DNA from: UBA4923 sp964606165
GTDB lineage: Bacteria > Bacillota > Clostridia > Saccharofermentanales > DTU023
DNA: 57,459 bases
NCBI GenBank assembly: GCA_964606165.1
Contig: CAZSFQ010000010.1
Location: 1 to 57,459 of the forward strand
Direction of reading: 5' to 3'
Positions 16,326 to 25,056 of this stretch are shown in pieces; within the stretch, counting starts at the first letter, position 1, and each line of letters begins with the position of its first letter. The notes under the pieces were generated by a model. The model saw nothing but the letters and a program-made list of their open reading frames with translations. It did not search any database and was not told where the DNA came from. The position numbers and the translations under genes are program-made.

Positions 16326-16558
16326 ACAACTTTGTAGAAATGATCATACTCAAATTTAGTGGCGAATAAATCGAATGGAAATAAATCGCACGGGAAGGAC
16401 TGGAAAGCATAACCCGTCTGTTCTTAGCTAGATTGGATCCCGCCGTCTTCTCCATTTCAGGGAAAGCCTGGGCAGCTTGGATCGGGGTCTTCCTTTGTGT
16501 ATGCTCTACTACAAAGGCCAGGCTGCAATCCGACCGTACGAAAGGCAGGACAGGTAAA

Positions 16559-19444
16559 ATGACAATAGATAAACCCCGGCACGGCTTCATCCTTGACCGT
16601 GTCAGGCAGCTGCCCGAACTCAGGGCGGTTCTGCATGAATTCACCCACAAAAAGAGCGGTGCCCAGCTGATTTGGCTGGAGCGCCAGGAACAAAACAAGA
16701 CCTTCTGCGTCACTTTCAAGACCCTGCCGGAAGATGACACCGGTGTCTTCCATATCCTGGAGCACTGCGTTCTTGGGGGCTCGAAGAGGTATCAGGTCAA
16801 AGAACCTTTTGCTGAATTGTTGAAGAATTCCGTCAATACCTTTCTCAACGCCATGACCTTCAGCGACAAGACCATGTATCCCGTGGCCAGCCGGAATGAA
16901 ACCGATTTTTTCAATCTCATGGACGTTTATCTGGACGGCGTCTTCAATCCCTCCGTACTGGACAATGAACACATTTTCCGCCAGGAGGGCTGGGGCTATA
17001 CCTTTGATGAAGCGGGTAAGCCGGCTTACCAGGGCGTTGTCTACAATGAGATGAAGGGGGCTTCGTCAAGCCTTGGCCGCAAGGCACGCCTAGAAACTCT
17101 CCGTCTTCTTTTCCCCGATAGCAACTATCGTTTTGATTCAGGGGGAGATCCCGGGACGATGCTGGATCTGACCTATGAGCAGTTTAAATCGGCTCACCAA
17201 CGGTTTTATCATCCGGCCAACGCCCGCTTCTTCCTGGACGGCCAGCTGCCCCTTGACAGGGTACTGGAAAAACTGGATCGGGATTACCTGCGAAACTACG
17301 ACAGAATTCCCCTGGATACAAAGATTGCCTGGCAGGAGCCCCGGCCGGGTCTGGTAAGGCACGACTATGAAATAGGCGCCGATGAAGACCCAAAGGACAA
17401 ATGCCGGCTGACTCTGGCCAAACTGGCCGCCTCCTGGGAGGATCTGGAAAAGCAGCTTGCGATCAGCATCCTCTGCGATGCCCTGGCGGGCTCCAACGAG
17501 GCGCCCTTGAAAAAGACCATCCTTGATCTGGGCCTGGCTCAGGACTTTCGGATGTATTTGTCAGGCGGGATTGCCCAAGCCTGGCTGGGAATCGAGGCCC
17601 ACAACACCTCAGAAGACCATTTTGCCGGGATCAAGGAGACAATCCACGAATGCCTGACCGGCCTGGCTGACCAGGGACTCAACAAAGAGGACCTTTTAGC
17701 CTCCCTGAATCAGCTTCACTACCAGGAGCTCGATCCTGACGAGCCGCGGGGTGTCATCCTGGCTGTCGCCACCCTCCATTCCTGGCTCTACGGCGGTGAT
17801 CCCGCCCTCTATCTCTCCCGCGGTCCCTACTTTGACAGCCTGAGGAAGAAGATCCACTCCGGCTACTTTGAGGTGCTGCTCAGAGAATTGATTGCTGACA
17901 GTGACAGCTGGGTCGAAGTGCAGTCTATTCCCTCTGCTTCCTATGGCAAGGAGAGAGACGCCCGCGAAGCGGCCCGGCTGGATTCAGAGGCCGCCGCCTG
18001 GTCAGGCGAAGATAAGCGGGACCTCATGGATCGGGCATCAATGTTGGAGGCCTGGCAGCTTTCTTCTGATTCACCCGAAGACTTGGCTGTTTTGCCCAAC
18101 CTGACCCTGAAAGACCTTTCAGAGGAGCCCCTCTACTTGGACACGACTTCCCTTGACACGCAGGGCGTCACCATTCTCCGGCATCCTTCTCCGGCCGAGG
18201 GCATCGTCTATCTAAGACTGTATTTTGACAGCTCGGACACCCCCCTGGAGGACCTGGCCGGGTTCAATTTCATGGCTCTCCTGCTGGGAAAGCTGGCGAC
18301 CCGCCAACGGGACGCCCGATCCCTGCTTCGGGAGATCAAGACCCATATCGGCCAGCTGGATTTTTCCTTGATGCCGGTTGCCGACCCCGGCCGCAGAGAC
18401 CGTTGCAAACTCTACTTCACCGTTACCTGCAGTGCCCTGGATTCTGAACTTGACCATGCCCTGCGCCTTATCCGTGAGATTCTGACCGAAACCCTCTTTG
18501 ATGACAAAGCCGGCATCTACGCCCAATTGGTCCAACACAGAGAATACCTGCGTCAGGCGACTATCCAGGCGGCCCAGTATTTCGGCGTGATACGGGTCAA
18601 GGGGCACTATACGGCAAGGGACGCGGCCAGGGAGGCCCTGGAGGGCTTGTCCTCAGTTTTGTGGTTTAAGGAATTTTTGAAGGATTTCGATTCCAGCTGG
18701 GACAGCTGGAAGAAACTGGCTGAGAGCTGCCGGGACCGGATCTTTTGCAGGGAAAGACTGACGCTGAGCGTGACGGGGGATTTGGATGAGAAGGTGACAG
18801 AGGAACTAGTCAACTCTTACCCGCAAATCCCTGACTCACCTGTGGGGTGGGCGACCTATACCAGCTCCTACCCCCGGCATGAGGCTGTCAGCATCCCTTC
18901 GGCCGTCTCTTATGCCTGCCTTGGCTGCCATATGGCCCCTTTCGGCGGCGAATATTCAGGCGGCTGGCTGGCTCTGGAACAGATCCTTTCCCTGGAGTAT
19001 CTGTGGAATAAAATCCGGGTCCAGGGTGGCGCCTACGGAGCAGGCTTCTCCATCGACCAATTGGCCGGCTGCTCCTTTTATTCCTACCGGGATCCGAGCC
19101 CCCATCAATCCCTTGATGTTTTCTGCCAATCCGCCTCTTTCATCCGGGATTTTTGTGCGGGGCGGGACAGCATTGAACGCTACATTATGGGCAAGATCGC
19201 TGATCTTGATCCCGCACTCTCCTTCAAGCAGCAGGCGGACCAGGCGGACAACTGGTATTTCACTGACTACTCGGCTGATAAGATTCTGGCCATCCGCCGC
19301 CAATTGATGGAGGCGGGGCCGCAAGATCTCTTGGGTCTGGCCGATATATTGGATCAGGCAGTCGGAGAAAGCGCCGTCTGTGTGATCGGATCGCCTGAAG
19401 CCATAGACAAATTTCCCTCAGCTTCCCTTATTGACATCAGTTGA
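16559..19444 (+). CDS. M16C zinc peptidase (presequence-protease type)
   Basis: A 961-residue protein. The inverted zinc motif HxxEH is at residues 65-69 (HILEH), followed by LGGSKRYQVKEPFAELLK and NTFLNAMTFSDKTMYPV. These match the M16C family (PreP, falcilysin), whose members degrade free peptides inside a closed two-lobed chamber. Length and the two-half layout fit the family. ATG at 16559 is preceded by AGGACAGG; the frame extends upstream to 16433 without a better start. No signal peptide is visible, so it is likely cytoplasmic. It stands alone between decayed DNA and a convergent lipoprotein gene. Confidence 0.88.
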   Translation: MTIDKPRHGFILDRVRQLPELRAVLHEFTHKKSGAQLIWLERQEQNKTFCVTFKTLPEDDTGVFHILEHCVLGGSKRYQVKEPFAELLKNSVNTFLNAMTFSDKTMYPVASRNETDFFNLMDVYLDGVFNPSVLDNEHIFRQEGWGYTFDEAGKPAYQGVVYNEMKGASSSLGRKARLETLRLLFPDSNYRFDSGGDPGTMLDLTYEQFKSAHQRFYHPANARFFLDGQLPLDRVLEKLDRDYLRNYDRIPLDTKIAWQEPRPGLVRHDYEIGADEDPKDKCRLTLAKLAASWEDLEKQLAISILCDALAGSNEAPLKKTILDLGLAQDFRMYLSGGIAQAWLGIEAHNTSEDHFAGIKETIHECLTGLADQGLNKEDLLASLNQLHYQELDPDEPRGVILAVATLHSWLYGGDPALYLSRGPYFDSLRKKIHSGYFEVLLRELIADSDSWVEVQSIPSASYGKERDAREAARLDSEAAAWSGEDKRDLMDRASMLEAWQLSSDSPEDLAVLPNLTLKDLSEEPLYLDTTSLDTQGVTILRHPSPAEGIVYLRLYFDSSDTPLEDLAGFNFMALLLGKLATRQRDARSLLREIKTHIGQLDFSLMPVADPGRRDRCKLYFTVTCSALDSELDHALRLIREILTETLFDDKAGIYAQLVQHREYLRQATIQAAQYFGVIRVKGHYTARDAAREALEGLSSVLWFKEFLKDFDSSWDSWKKLAESCRDRIFCRERLTLSVTGDLDEKVTEELVNSYPQIPDSPVGWATYTSSYPRHEAVSIPSAVSYACLGCHMAPFGGEYSGGWLALEQILSLEYLWNKIRVQGGAYGAGFSIDQLAGCSFYSYRDPSPHQSLDVFCQSASFIRDFCAGRDSIERYIMGKIADLDPALSFKQQADQADNWYFTDYSADKILAIRRQLMEAGPQDLLGLADILDQAVGESAVCVIGSPEAIDKFPSASLIDIS

Positions 19445-19500
19445 CCCAAGAAAACCTGTCAGCCTGACGTCAAGACGACCTGTTTGGAGTAAAATATAAG

Positions 19501-19526
19501 GCGGGGACCGTGTAAACGATCCCCGC
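19501..19526. terminator. Shared terminator hairpin
   Basis: GCGGGGA pairs with TCCCCGC. On the minus strand it is followed by the T-rich CTTATATTTTA, so it best serves the lipoprotein gene at 19553-19900; it also follows the M16C gene on the plus strand. Confidence 0.6.
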
Positions 19527-19552
19527 TCATTGTCGTGGTGAGAAATAAGTAC

Positions 19553-19900
19553 TTATTTTTTGGTTAGCTCATAGGTCGGGCGCAAGGGCTCATCTGTTGT
19601 GAGCGAGAGCTGGTCACCGTCGATTTTATATTGATAGACAATGGGGCCATCCCAGTAGGACAACTTAATGGTTACATCGTTTCCGTCGATGGTGTAGGTC
19701 CCCTCGTCCTTGATGCCGAATTCATTTTCAGTTTTACAGCCGCCCTTGCCGTCAAAAGTCCAGGTGTATGCCATGTCCTGGCTTCTTCCCTCCCAGGTCC
19801 CTTTCAGGACGTCGCCGCCTCCGCCGCCACAGGCAGTCAGAAGAATCATGGCCGCGAGAGCCAGGGTGAGGATCAGGTGGTTTGCTTTGTGTTTTCTCAT
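19553..19900 (-). CDS. Small lipocalin-like lipoprotein
   Basis: A 115-residue lipoprotein. The signal peptide has a lipobox (LLTAC followed by Gly) and a Gly-rich linker, then a small beta-rich domain starting KGTWEGRSQDMAYTWTFDGKG and YTIDGNDVTIKLSY. This resembles the DUF5640 or lipocalin-like modules common in Clostridia lipoproteins. ATG at 19900 has AAAGGAAAAA upstream; the frame to 19924 is not needed. Ligand and function are unknown. It is separated by 66 bases from the stop of the aldolase-family gene and points the same way, but I see no evidence that it belongs to that pathway. Confidence 0.7.
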   Translation of the reverse strand: MRKHKANHLILTLALAAMILLTACGGGGGDVLKGTWEGRSQDMAYTWTFDGKGGCKTENEFGIKDEGTYTIDGNDVTIKLSYWDGPIVYQYKIDGDQLSLTTDEPLRPTYELTKK

Positions 19901-19966
19901 TGTTTTTCCTTTCTTAAGGGTCAAAATTGACCTCGCCTACTATTTAGCAACTGCTTCGGATTAGAT

Positions 19967-21043
19967 TTATTTCTTTTTTGAATATTTTTTGGTGTAGATC
20001 AGGCGCATCAGCTTTCTGTCGAACCAGGACAAAGGCTTGGGCTTGCCGTAGTGTGCCGCGTTCAGGTAGCAAAGGGCGTTTTTTTCTACCAGGGTCAAAA
20101 TCGCTTCCGCGTCCGATTCTTCACCGGCCAGGCAGAAGACACCCAAGCCTTCTACCAGGACAGCGTTTCGCCCTTTCGTCGCTTTTTTCAAGGCCGCCTC
20201 TTCCGGACCGCTTATCCGTCTGATGTCACCTCCCACGATCTGGGCGAAGTCGTCCAGGAGGGCGGGTAAACGATCGGTTTGATCCATGACCGCCTCGATC
20301 ACCGGTGATGCCCGGTGCAGGATAAACTTGAATTCAGGCCTGGCTGCACGCAAGCTGGCATGGATCCGCCCGGCCCGGTCTTGTGCGGCGGCCAGGGGTC
20401 TGTTTCCCTCCTTGTCCCGGTAAAGAATTTCTCCCTGATCATGGGGGCAGCTGGCACCGTCAGGCGGGGCCTCGCTGATTCGGTAACCCTGGATGGCGCG
20501 CCGGCATACCTCCTCCAGAACGACTGAGCGGTTGAAGGCTGTCTGGCGGCTGTCGCCTGTAATCAGGGCGCCGTGCTTTTCCATCAGGATCACCCGGCCC
20601 CGGGTCAGCTTCTCCTCCACCTTTTTTCGCAAGGATTTGGTTCCGGGCAGGCCGTAAGGGGCGCGCAGCACATCCCCGCCCAAGGCTTCTTTTTCTTCAT
20701 CTGTGATCTTCAGGTTCTGGTAACCGGCCACACTGACGCAGCTGGCGTAAGCCTGGTGGGTGTGGATGACAAAGTGGGTATCGGGGTTGAGGCGGTAGGC
20801 TGCCGCGTGGATTCCTTTTTCAGAAGAGGGCTTGACGCCGCCTATATGGGCAAGTGACTCCATATCCACCTGGACGATGGTTTCCGGTGTCAGGCGGGCA
20901 TAGTCAATGCCGCTGGGGGTGATGACAAAGCTCTTTTCATCGACGCGGCAGCTGATGTTGCCCCAGGTCCGGGCGACGAGGCCCCGTGCCACCAGTTCCT
21001 TGCCGGCGGCAAGCACTTCTTCTACGGCTTGCTTTTTTTCCAT
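19967..21043 (-). CDS. Class II aldolase/dehydratase-family protein, duplicated domain
   Basis: A 358-residue protein. Residues about 1-195 are a class II aldolase/adducin domain with zinc ligands H94 and H96 (VIHTH) and H157 (MEKHGALITG) plus the conserved E75 (SSEKG). Family members cleave ketose or aldose phosphates, or dehydrate methylthioribulose-1-phosphate (MtnB). Residues about 205-340 look like a second, degenerate copy: FILHRASPVIEAV aligns with FVIHTHQAYASCV, and VLVEGLGVFCLAG with VILMEKHGALITG, so metal ligands are lost. ATG at 21043 has AAGGAG upstream. It is 19 bases after the aminotransferase gene and so in one operon with it. Aldolase versus dehydratase cannot be settled by eye; the RuBisCO-like protein and MtnX-like phosphatase nearby favour a dehydratase-like role. 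Confidence 0.8.
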   Translation of the reverse strand: MEKKQAVEEVLAAGKELVARGLVARTWGNISCRVDEKSFVITPSGIDYARLTPETIVQVDMESLAHIGGVKPSSEKGIHAAAYRLNPDTHFVIHTHQAYASCVSVAGYQNLKITDEEKEALGGDVLRAPYGLPGTKSLRKKVEEKLTRGRVILMEKHGALITGDSRQTAFNRSVVLEEVCRRAIQGYRISEAPPDGASCPHDQGEILYRDKEGNRPLAAAQDRAGRIHASLRAARPEFKFILHRASPVIEAVMDQTDRLPALLDDFAQIVGGDIRRISGPEEAALKKATKGRNAVLVEGLGVFCLAGEESDAEAILTLVEKNALCYLNAAHYGKPKPLSWFDRKLMRLIYTKKYSKKK

Positions 21044-21062
21044 GGCCTCTCTCCTTGGGCTT

Positions 21063-22532
21063 CTAGACTTTTTTCTCCACCTGCTCAAAGACCCGGTCAA
21101 AGCGGGTCAGGGCCTGTTCGGTGTCTGCCTCCGTGTAGGTGGCGTTGACATAGAGGCGGCTGCCTGCCAAGGTCACAAGGCCTTCGGCCATGTAAGCGGC
21201 GCCCATGTGTTCCATCTCCTTTTTGCGGATGGAGGTCTCCTTCAGGATTTTCGGAATGGTCCAGGGCTTGCTCCAGCGGATGGCATAGTGCATGGTTCCC
21301 AGTGTATTCAGATGACAGATGGAACCGATGTTGTAAGCGACGAAGGGCAGTTTGTATTTGTCGATCAGCCGGTTCAGGCCGTCAGTCAATAAATCGCCCA
21401 TGGCGTTGGCTTTGGCGCAGGCATCGGCCTTTTCGATCTCACACAAGGTGTGGTAACCCGCGGCGCAGCTCAGGGGATTGGCGGCCAGGGTACCGCCGGA
21501 CAAGGCTTTCTTTCCGCCTCCGTCCAGGCCCGCCCCCAAAAACTTCATGATTTCACGCTTGCCTCCGACGCCGCCGGCCCCGGGATAGCCTCCGGCGACT
21601 ACCTTGCCGAAAACAGTCAGGTCGGGCGATACGTCAAAGTAACCCTGGGCGCCGTCCATGCCCATGCGAAAGCCGGTAACCACCTCGTCAAAGACCAGAA
21701 GGGCTCCGTATTTGCGGCAGAGCGATTCCACGCCCCGGTTAAAATCAATGTCCAGGGGGCGGGTACCGCTTTCGGGGCCGACGGGTTCCATGAATACCGC
21801 CGCTGTGCCGCCACGCAACTGATTCTTGCGGAGCACGGATTCCAGGCTGTTCAGATCATTGGGGAAAAATTCCCGGGTCTTTTTGAAGACAAAGCCGGGG
21901 ATGCCGGGTGACTGCAAACCCTTGGTTCCGGGAATGCGGATGCTGTAGGCCAGCTGGTCGCTCCAGCCGTGGTAGGCGCCGCCCATCTTGACCAGGTTCT
22001 TTTTACCCGTGGCCAACCGCGCCACGCGGGCGGCCACCATGCAGGCTTCCGTCCCGGAGGTATACATGCGGAACATGTCGACACTGGGCATGCAATCCAC
22101 AATCTTTTGCCCAAGCAGGTATTCGTACTCATGGAAAAGGCCGGTGGAAGGGCCGCAGCTCTCCAGAAGCTCGATGACCTTGCCGCGCACCGCTTCGGGG
22201 TTGCTTCCCAGCACCGTTGGCCCGCCCGACTGAAGAAAGTCAAAATAGACATTGCCGTCAATGTCTGTCAGGCTGTGATCTTTGGCGCTGGTGAAGACCA
22301 GGGGGAAGGGATAGTTGAATGCCAGGTTATGCTGAACACCGCCGGGGATCACTTCCCTTGCCTTGTCAATCCGTTCTTTTGAACCGGCGCACTTCTTGCC
22401 GTAGTACTCACGCTCATAGCGCTCCAGCGCTCCATCCGAGATGGAGTAGACCGGCTGCCGGATGAGCTCATCCAGCTTGGCGGTGACGGCTCCCGCATCG
22501 GGGTAACGGTTCAGTGATTTTTGTTTTTGCAC
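21063..22532 (-). CDS. Class III aminotransferase, GSA-aminomutase-like (copy 1)
   Basis: About 489 residues, PLP fold type I. The cofactor-binding motif FDEVVTGFR contains D282, and K310 in TVFGKVVAGGYPG is the Schiff-base lysine. The closest recognisable group is glutamate-1-semialdehyde aminotransferase-like proteins (AHGWSD-type segment GAYHGWSDQL, SGTEACMVAARVAR). It is too long, and the wrong context, for haem synthesis. It shares PGGVQHNLAFNYPFPL and GPESGTR with copy 2 at 29851. The start is probably GTG at 22532 with GGAAGG seven bases upstream (a TTG lies six bases earlier). It heads an operon with the class II aldolase gene and is divergent from a TetR gene across a palindromic operator. 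It may transaminate a sugar-derived carbonyl; this is inference. Confidence 0.82.
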   Translation of the reverse strand: MQKQKSLNRYPDAGAVTAKLDELIRQPVYSISDGALERYEREYYGKKCAGSKERIDKAREVIPGGVQHNLAFNYPFPLVFTSAKDHSLTDIDGNVYFDFLQSGGPTVLGSNPEAVRGKVIELLESCGPSTGLFHEYEYLLGQKIVDCMPSVDMFRMYTSGTEACMVAARVARLATGKKNLVKMGGAYHGWSDQLAYSIRIPGTKGLQSPGIPGFVFKKTREFFPNDLNSLESVLRKNQLRGGTAAVFMEPVGPESGTRPLDIDFNRGVESLCRKYGALLVFDEVVTGFRMGMDGAQGYFDVSPDLTVFGKVVAGGYPGAGGVGGKREIMKFLGAGLDGGGKKALSGGTLAANPLSCAAGYHTLCEIEKADACAKANAMGDLLTDGLNRLIDKYKLPFVAYNIGSICHLNTLGTMHYAIRWSKPWTIPKILKETSIRKKEMEHMGAAYMAEGLVTLAGSRLYVNATYTEADTEQALTRFDRVFEQVEKKV

Positions 22533-22564
22533 GGACAAGCCTTCCTTTCCTGAATGTCATAATG

Positions 22565-22582
22565 AGTGAGTACATACTCACT
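22565..22582. promoter_or_regulatory. TetR operator candidate (18-bp palindrome)
   Basis: AGTGAGTA-CA-TACTCACT, perfectly symmetric, in the divergent region between the aminotransferase and TetR genes. The half-site GTGAGTA recurs before the first kinase gene (23418-23427). It is the likely binding site of the TetR protein encoded at 22712. Confidence 0.75.
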
Positions 22583-22588
22583 ACCTTA

Positions 22589-22617
22589 TGTCTAGCATAA
22601 TAGGGCATGGATGTCAA
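22589..22617 (-). promoter_or_regulatory. Candidate promoter for aminotransferase-aldolase operon
   Basis: On the minus strand TTGACA (22617-22612), 17-base spacer, TAGACA (22594-22589). The -35 is perfect and the -10 weak. The palindromic operator lies immediately downstream, well placed to block transcription. Confidence 0.4.
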
Positions 22618-22711
22618 CGAAATACCTTGTAATATTGACAGATTGCCTATATGATTAGTGGCAAAGTGAGCCGTTGCTTTTTACTCCCAGGGACAGAGAA
22701 AGCGAGGAAGT

Positions 22712-23389
22712 ATGAAGATTGATTACACTGTCAACAGCGCCGGGCACGCCTCGGAATTGTTCATGCGTATACCGGGGGATAAGCGCCGCCGGATTATTGA
22801 TGTGGCGGTCAAGGAATTCGCGGGTTATGGCTTTGCAAGCGCCAATGTCAACCGGATCGCGGAAGAAGCCGGGATCAGTGTTGGCGCTCTTTATAAATAC
22901 TTCCCCACCAAAGAAGACCTCTTCATGTACATCGTGGAGGTGGCGGCGGCTGGAATTTCCAGCTATGTAGGCGGGATTATCGAGGCGGATATCCGTCTTT
23001 CCTCCAAGCTGGAACGCCTCTTGCGCCTGGCCCAGGACTACTCCAGGCAAGATCCGGACCTGATTAAGCTCTACAATGTGTTCTCATCCGAGAATGATAC
23101 GGCGCGGGCGGGGATCATCGCCGACAAACTGGAAAGCATTACGGCCAGGGCTTACGGGGATCTTATCAGGCAGGCGCAGAAAAAAGGAGAGATCCGCGAC
23201 GACATCGACGCGGGGATTCTGGCCTTTCTCATCGACAATCAGCTTTTGATCATGCAATACTCCTTTGCCTGCAGTTACCACCAGAAACGGTTTTCACTTT
23301 TTGTGGGAGAAAAGAACAGCCAGGATAATGAGTACCTTATCCGCAGCATCATGAGGGCACTGGAGAGCATGTGCGGGATCAGGCCATAG
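22712..23389 (+). CDS. TetR-family regulator (1)
   Basis: A 225-residue regulator. The N-terminal helix-turn-helix is clear: IIDVAVKEFAGYGFASANVNRIAEEAGISVGALYKYFPTKEDLF. The C-terminal part is the helical ligand-binding and dimerisation domain. ATG at 22712 has GAGGAAG upstream. It is divergent from the aminotransferase-aldolase operon and 58 bases upstream of FGGY kinase 1. Related palindromes containing GTGAGTA lie on both sides of its gene, so it probably represses both units until a pathway intermediate binds. Confidence 0.88.
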   Translation: MKIDYTVNSAGHASELFMRIPGDKRRRIIDVAVKEFAGYGFASANVNRIAEEAGISVGALYKYFPTKEDLFMYIVEVAAAGISSYVGGIIEADIRLSSKLERLLRLAQDYSRQDPDLIKLYNVFSSENDTARAGIIADKLESITARAYGDLIRQAQKKGEIRDDIDAGILAFLIDNQLLIMQYSFACSYHQKRFSLFVGEKNSQDNEYLIRSIMRALESMCGIRP

Positions 23390-23417
23390 AAGACACGCAT
23401 AAATGAGAAATAGTGAG

Positions 23418-23427
23418 TGAGTACTCA
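23418..23427. promoter_or_regulatory. Second TetR half-site motif before kinase 1
   Basis: TGAGTACTCA, a perfect 10-bp palindrome within GTGAGTGAGTACTCAT. It shares TGAGTGAGTAC with the 22565-22582 operator region and lies about 20 bases before the kinase start, suggesting coregulation. Confidence 0.6.
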
Positions 23428-23447
23428 TAAACGGAGGGGGATGAAGG

Positions 23448-25037
23448 ATGGGAGCGCCCGAATACGTGATCTGTTATGACTTGGGGACGACCGGAGTCAA
23501 AACCTGTATCTATCAAATTGGCGGGAAGATTACGCTTGTGGAAAGCGACTACGCCACCTATCCCCTCTATGTCCTGGAAAACGGAGGGGCCGAGCAGGAT
23601 ACAGAGGAGTGGTGGCAGGCCATGCGCGTCACCACCAAAGGCGTCCTGGAGTCAGCCGGGCTGGAAGGCGGGGATATAAAGGCTGTATCCTTTTGCTCCC
23701 AGATGCAATGCCTGGTCCTGGTGGATAAAGAAGGCAAGCCGGTGCGCCGGGCCATGAGCTACATGGACAACCGGGCCAGCGGCCTGTTCGGGAAGGGGCC
23801 GGGTCTTTTGCAGCTTCTGACCTGGCTGCGCCTGACAAAAGCGGCGCCGGTCAGCGCCAAGGATCCCCTCTGGCGCTATAAATGGGTGGAAAAATATGAA
23901 CCGGATCGTTTTACCCGCGTGCACAAATGGCTGGACGCCAAGGACTACCTTGCCTGCCGGCTGACCGGAGAGATTACCATGACCGAGGGTTCCGCCTTCC
24001 CGACCTTTTTATATGATGTGCGGCCGGGCAAACACGGCTGGAGCAAAAAATTGTGCCGGCTGGCCGGTGTGAAGATGGATCACCTGCCCCGCATCATCGA
24101 CAGCCTGGAACCGGTGGGCCCCATGACAGCCGAAGCCGCGGATGCCCTGGGCCTGACTCCAGGAACCAAAGTGTACAGCGGCGGTGGTGACGCCGAGCTC
24201 ATTGGCGTGGGGGTGGGCGCGGTTGAGCCGGGCGACACCCACCTCTATCTGGGGACCTCGGGCTGGATCTCCACGGTTACTGAGAGGCAAATTGTCGATA
24301 TCGGGCGGTCCATGGCATCGATTGTGGGCATTCAGCCGGACCGCTACCATTATTTCGCCGAGATGGAAACGGCGGGCAAGAGCCTGGAGTGGGTGAAGGA
24401 TCACCTGGCCCTGGATGAAATTGATATTTACCTGGAAAAGAAACAGGTGACAGATTCACTTGAGGGCATTTACAGAAGCCTTTATGACTATCTTTGCGAG
24501 GTGATCAGCCGGGTGCCGGCTGGCAGCGGCGGGGTGGTCTTTGCTCCCTGGCTGCATGGCAACCGCTGCCCCTTTGAAGATGCGAACGCCAGAGCCATTT
24601 TCTTTAACATCGGCCTGGAGACAGGCAAATCGGAGTTGATCCGGTCGGTTGTGGAGGGCATCGCTTTTCACTGCCGTTTGATGATGGAGGCTCACCAGCA
24701 TAAGCTGACGGTGTCCGATACCATCTGGGCCTGCGGCGGCATTGCCAACGCGCCTGTTATCTGCCAGATTCTGGCGGATATTTTGGAATATGAAATAGGC
24801 GTCTTTCCGGAGCCGCAAAATGTGGGCGCCCTGGGCGCGGCGGTGCTGATGGCCACGGCCATGGGTAAGATTTCTTCGGTAGCGGGCGCCAAAGACATGC
24901 TGCTCAAGCCCGTGATCTACAAGCCCGACCCGGAAAAACGGGAAGCCTACGCGAAAAACTACCTTGTGTTTACCAAGCTCTACAAGAGGAACAAGCCTCT
25001 ATTTTCCATCTTGAACCGTTTAGTCAACAGCCACTAG
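23448..25037 (+). CDS. FGGY-family carbohydrate kinase (1)
   Basis: A 529-residue kinase. The N-terminal phosphate loop is DLGTTGVKT (11-19). The catalytic Asp is D248 in SGGGDAE, followed by the LGTSGW segment near 268-273, and the C-terminal lobe has the ATP-site stretch IWACGGIANAPVICQILADIL. FGGY kinases phosphorylate ketoses, polyols or glycerol. This one resembles the xylulokinase-like branch. ATG at 23448 follows a GGAGG-rich leader. Kinase 2 at 27017 is a clear paralogue (shared LENGG, SFCSQMQ, FSPW/FAPW-HGNRCPFEDA). It probably produces a 1- or 5-phosphate of a ketose that feeds the neighbouring enzymes. The substrate is unknown. Confidence 0.85.
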   Translation: MGAPEYVICYDLGTTGVKTCIYQIGGKITLVESDYATYPLYVLENGGAEQDTEEWWQAMRVTTKGVLESAGLEGGDIKAVSFCSQMQCLVLVDKEGKPVRRAMSYMDNRASGLFGKGPGLLQLLTWLRLTKAAPVSAKDPLWRYKWVEKYEPDRFTRVHKWLDAKDYLACRLTGEITMTEGSAFPTFLYDVRPGKHGWSKKLCRLAGVKMDHLPRIIDSLEPVGPMTAEAADALGLTPGTKVYSGGGDAELIGVGVGAVEPGDTHLYLGTSGWISTVTERQIVDIGRSMASIVGIQPDRYHYFAEMETAGKSLEWVKDHLALDEIDIYLEKKQVTDSLEGIYRSLYDYLCEVISRVPAGSGGVVFAPWLHGNRCPFEDANARAIFFNIGLETGKSELIRSVVEGIAFHCRLMMEAHQHKLTVSDTIWACGGIANAPVICQILADILEYEIGVFPEPQNVGALGAAVLMATAMGKISSVAGAKDMLLKPVIYKPDPEKREAYAKNYLVFTKLYKRNKPLFSILNRLVNSH

Positions 25038-25056
25038 GGAGGTGCTCTCTTGTGGC

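Noticed and set aside
21063..22532. hemL (glutamate-1-semialdehyde aminomutase) for haem synthesis
   Set aside because: No other haem genes are nearby, a divergent paralogue exists in the same locus, the protein is longer than HemL, and operon partners are sugar-metabolic.
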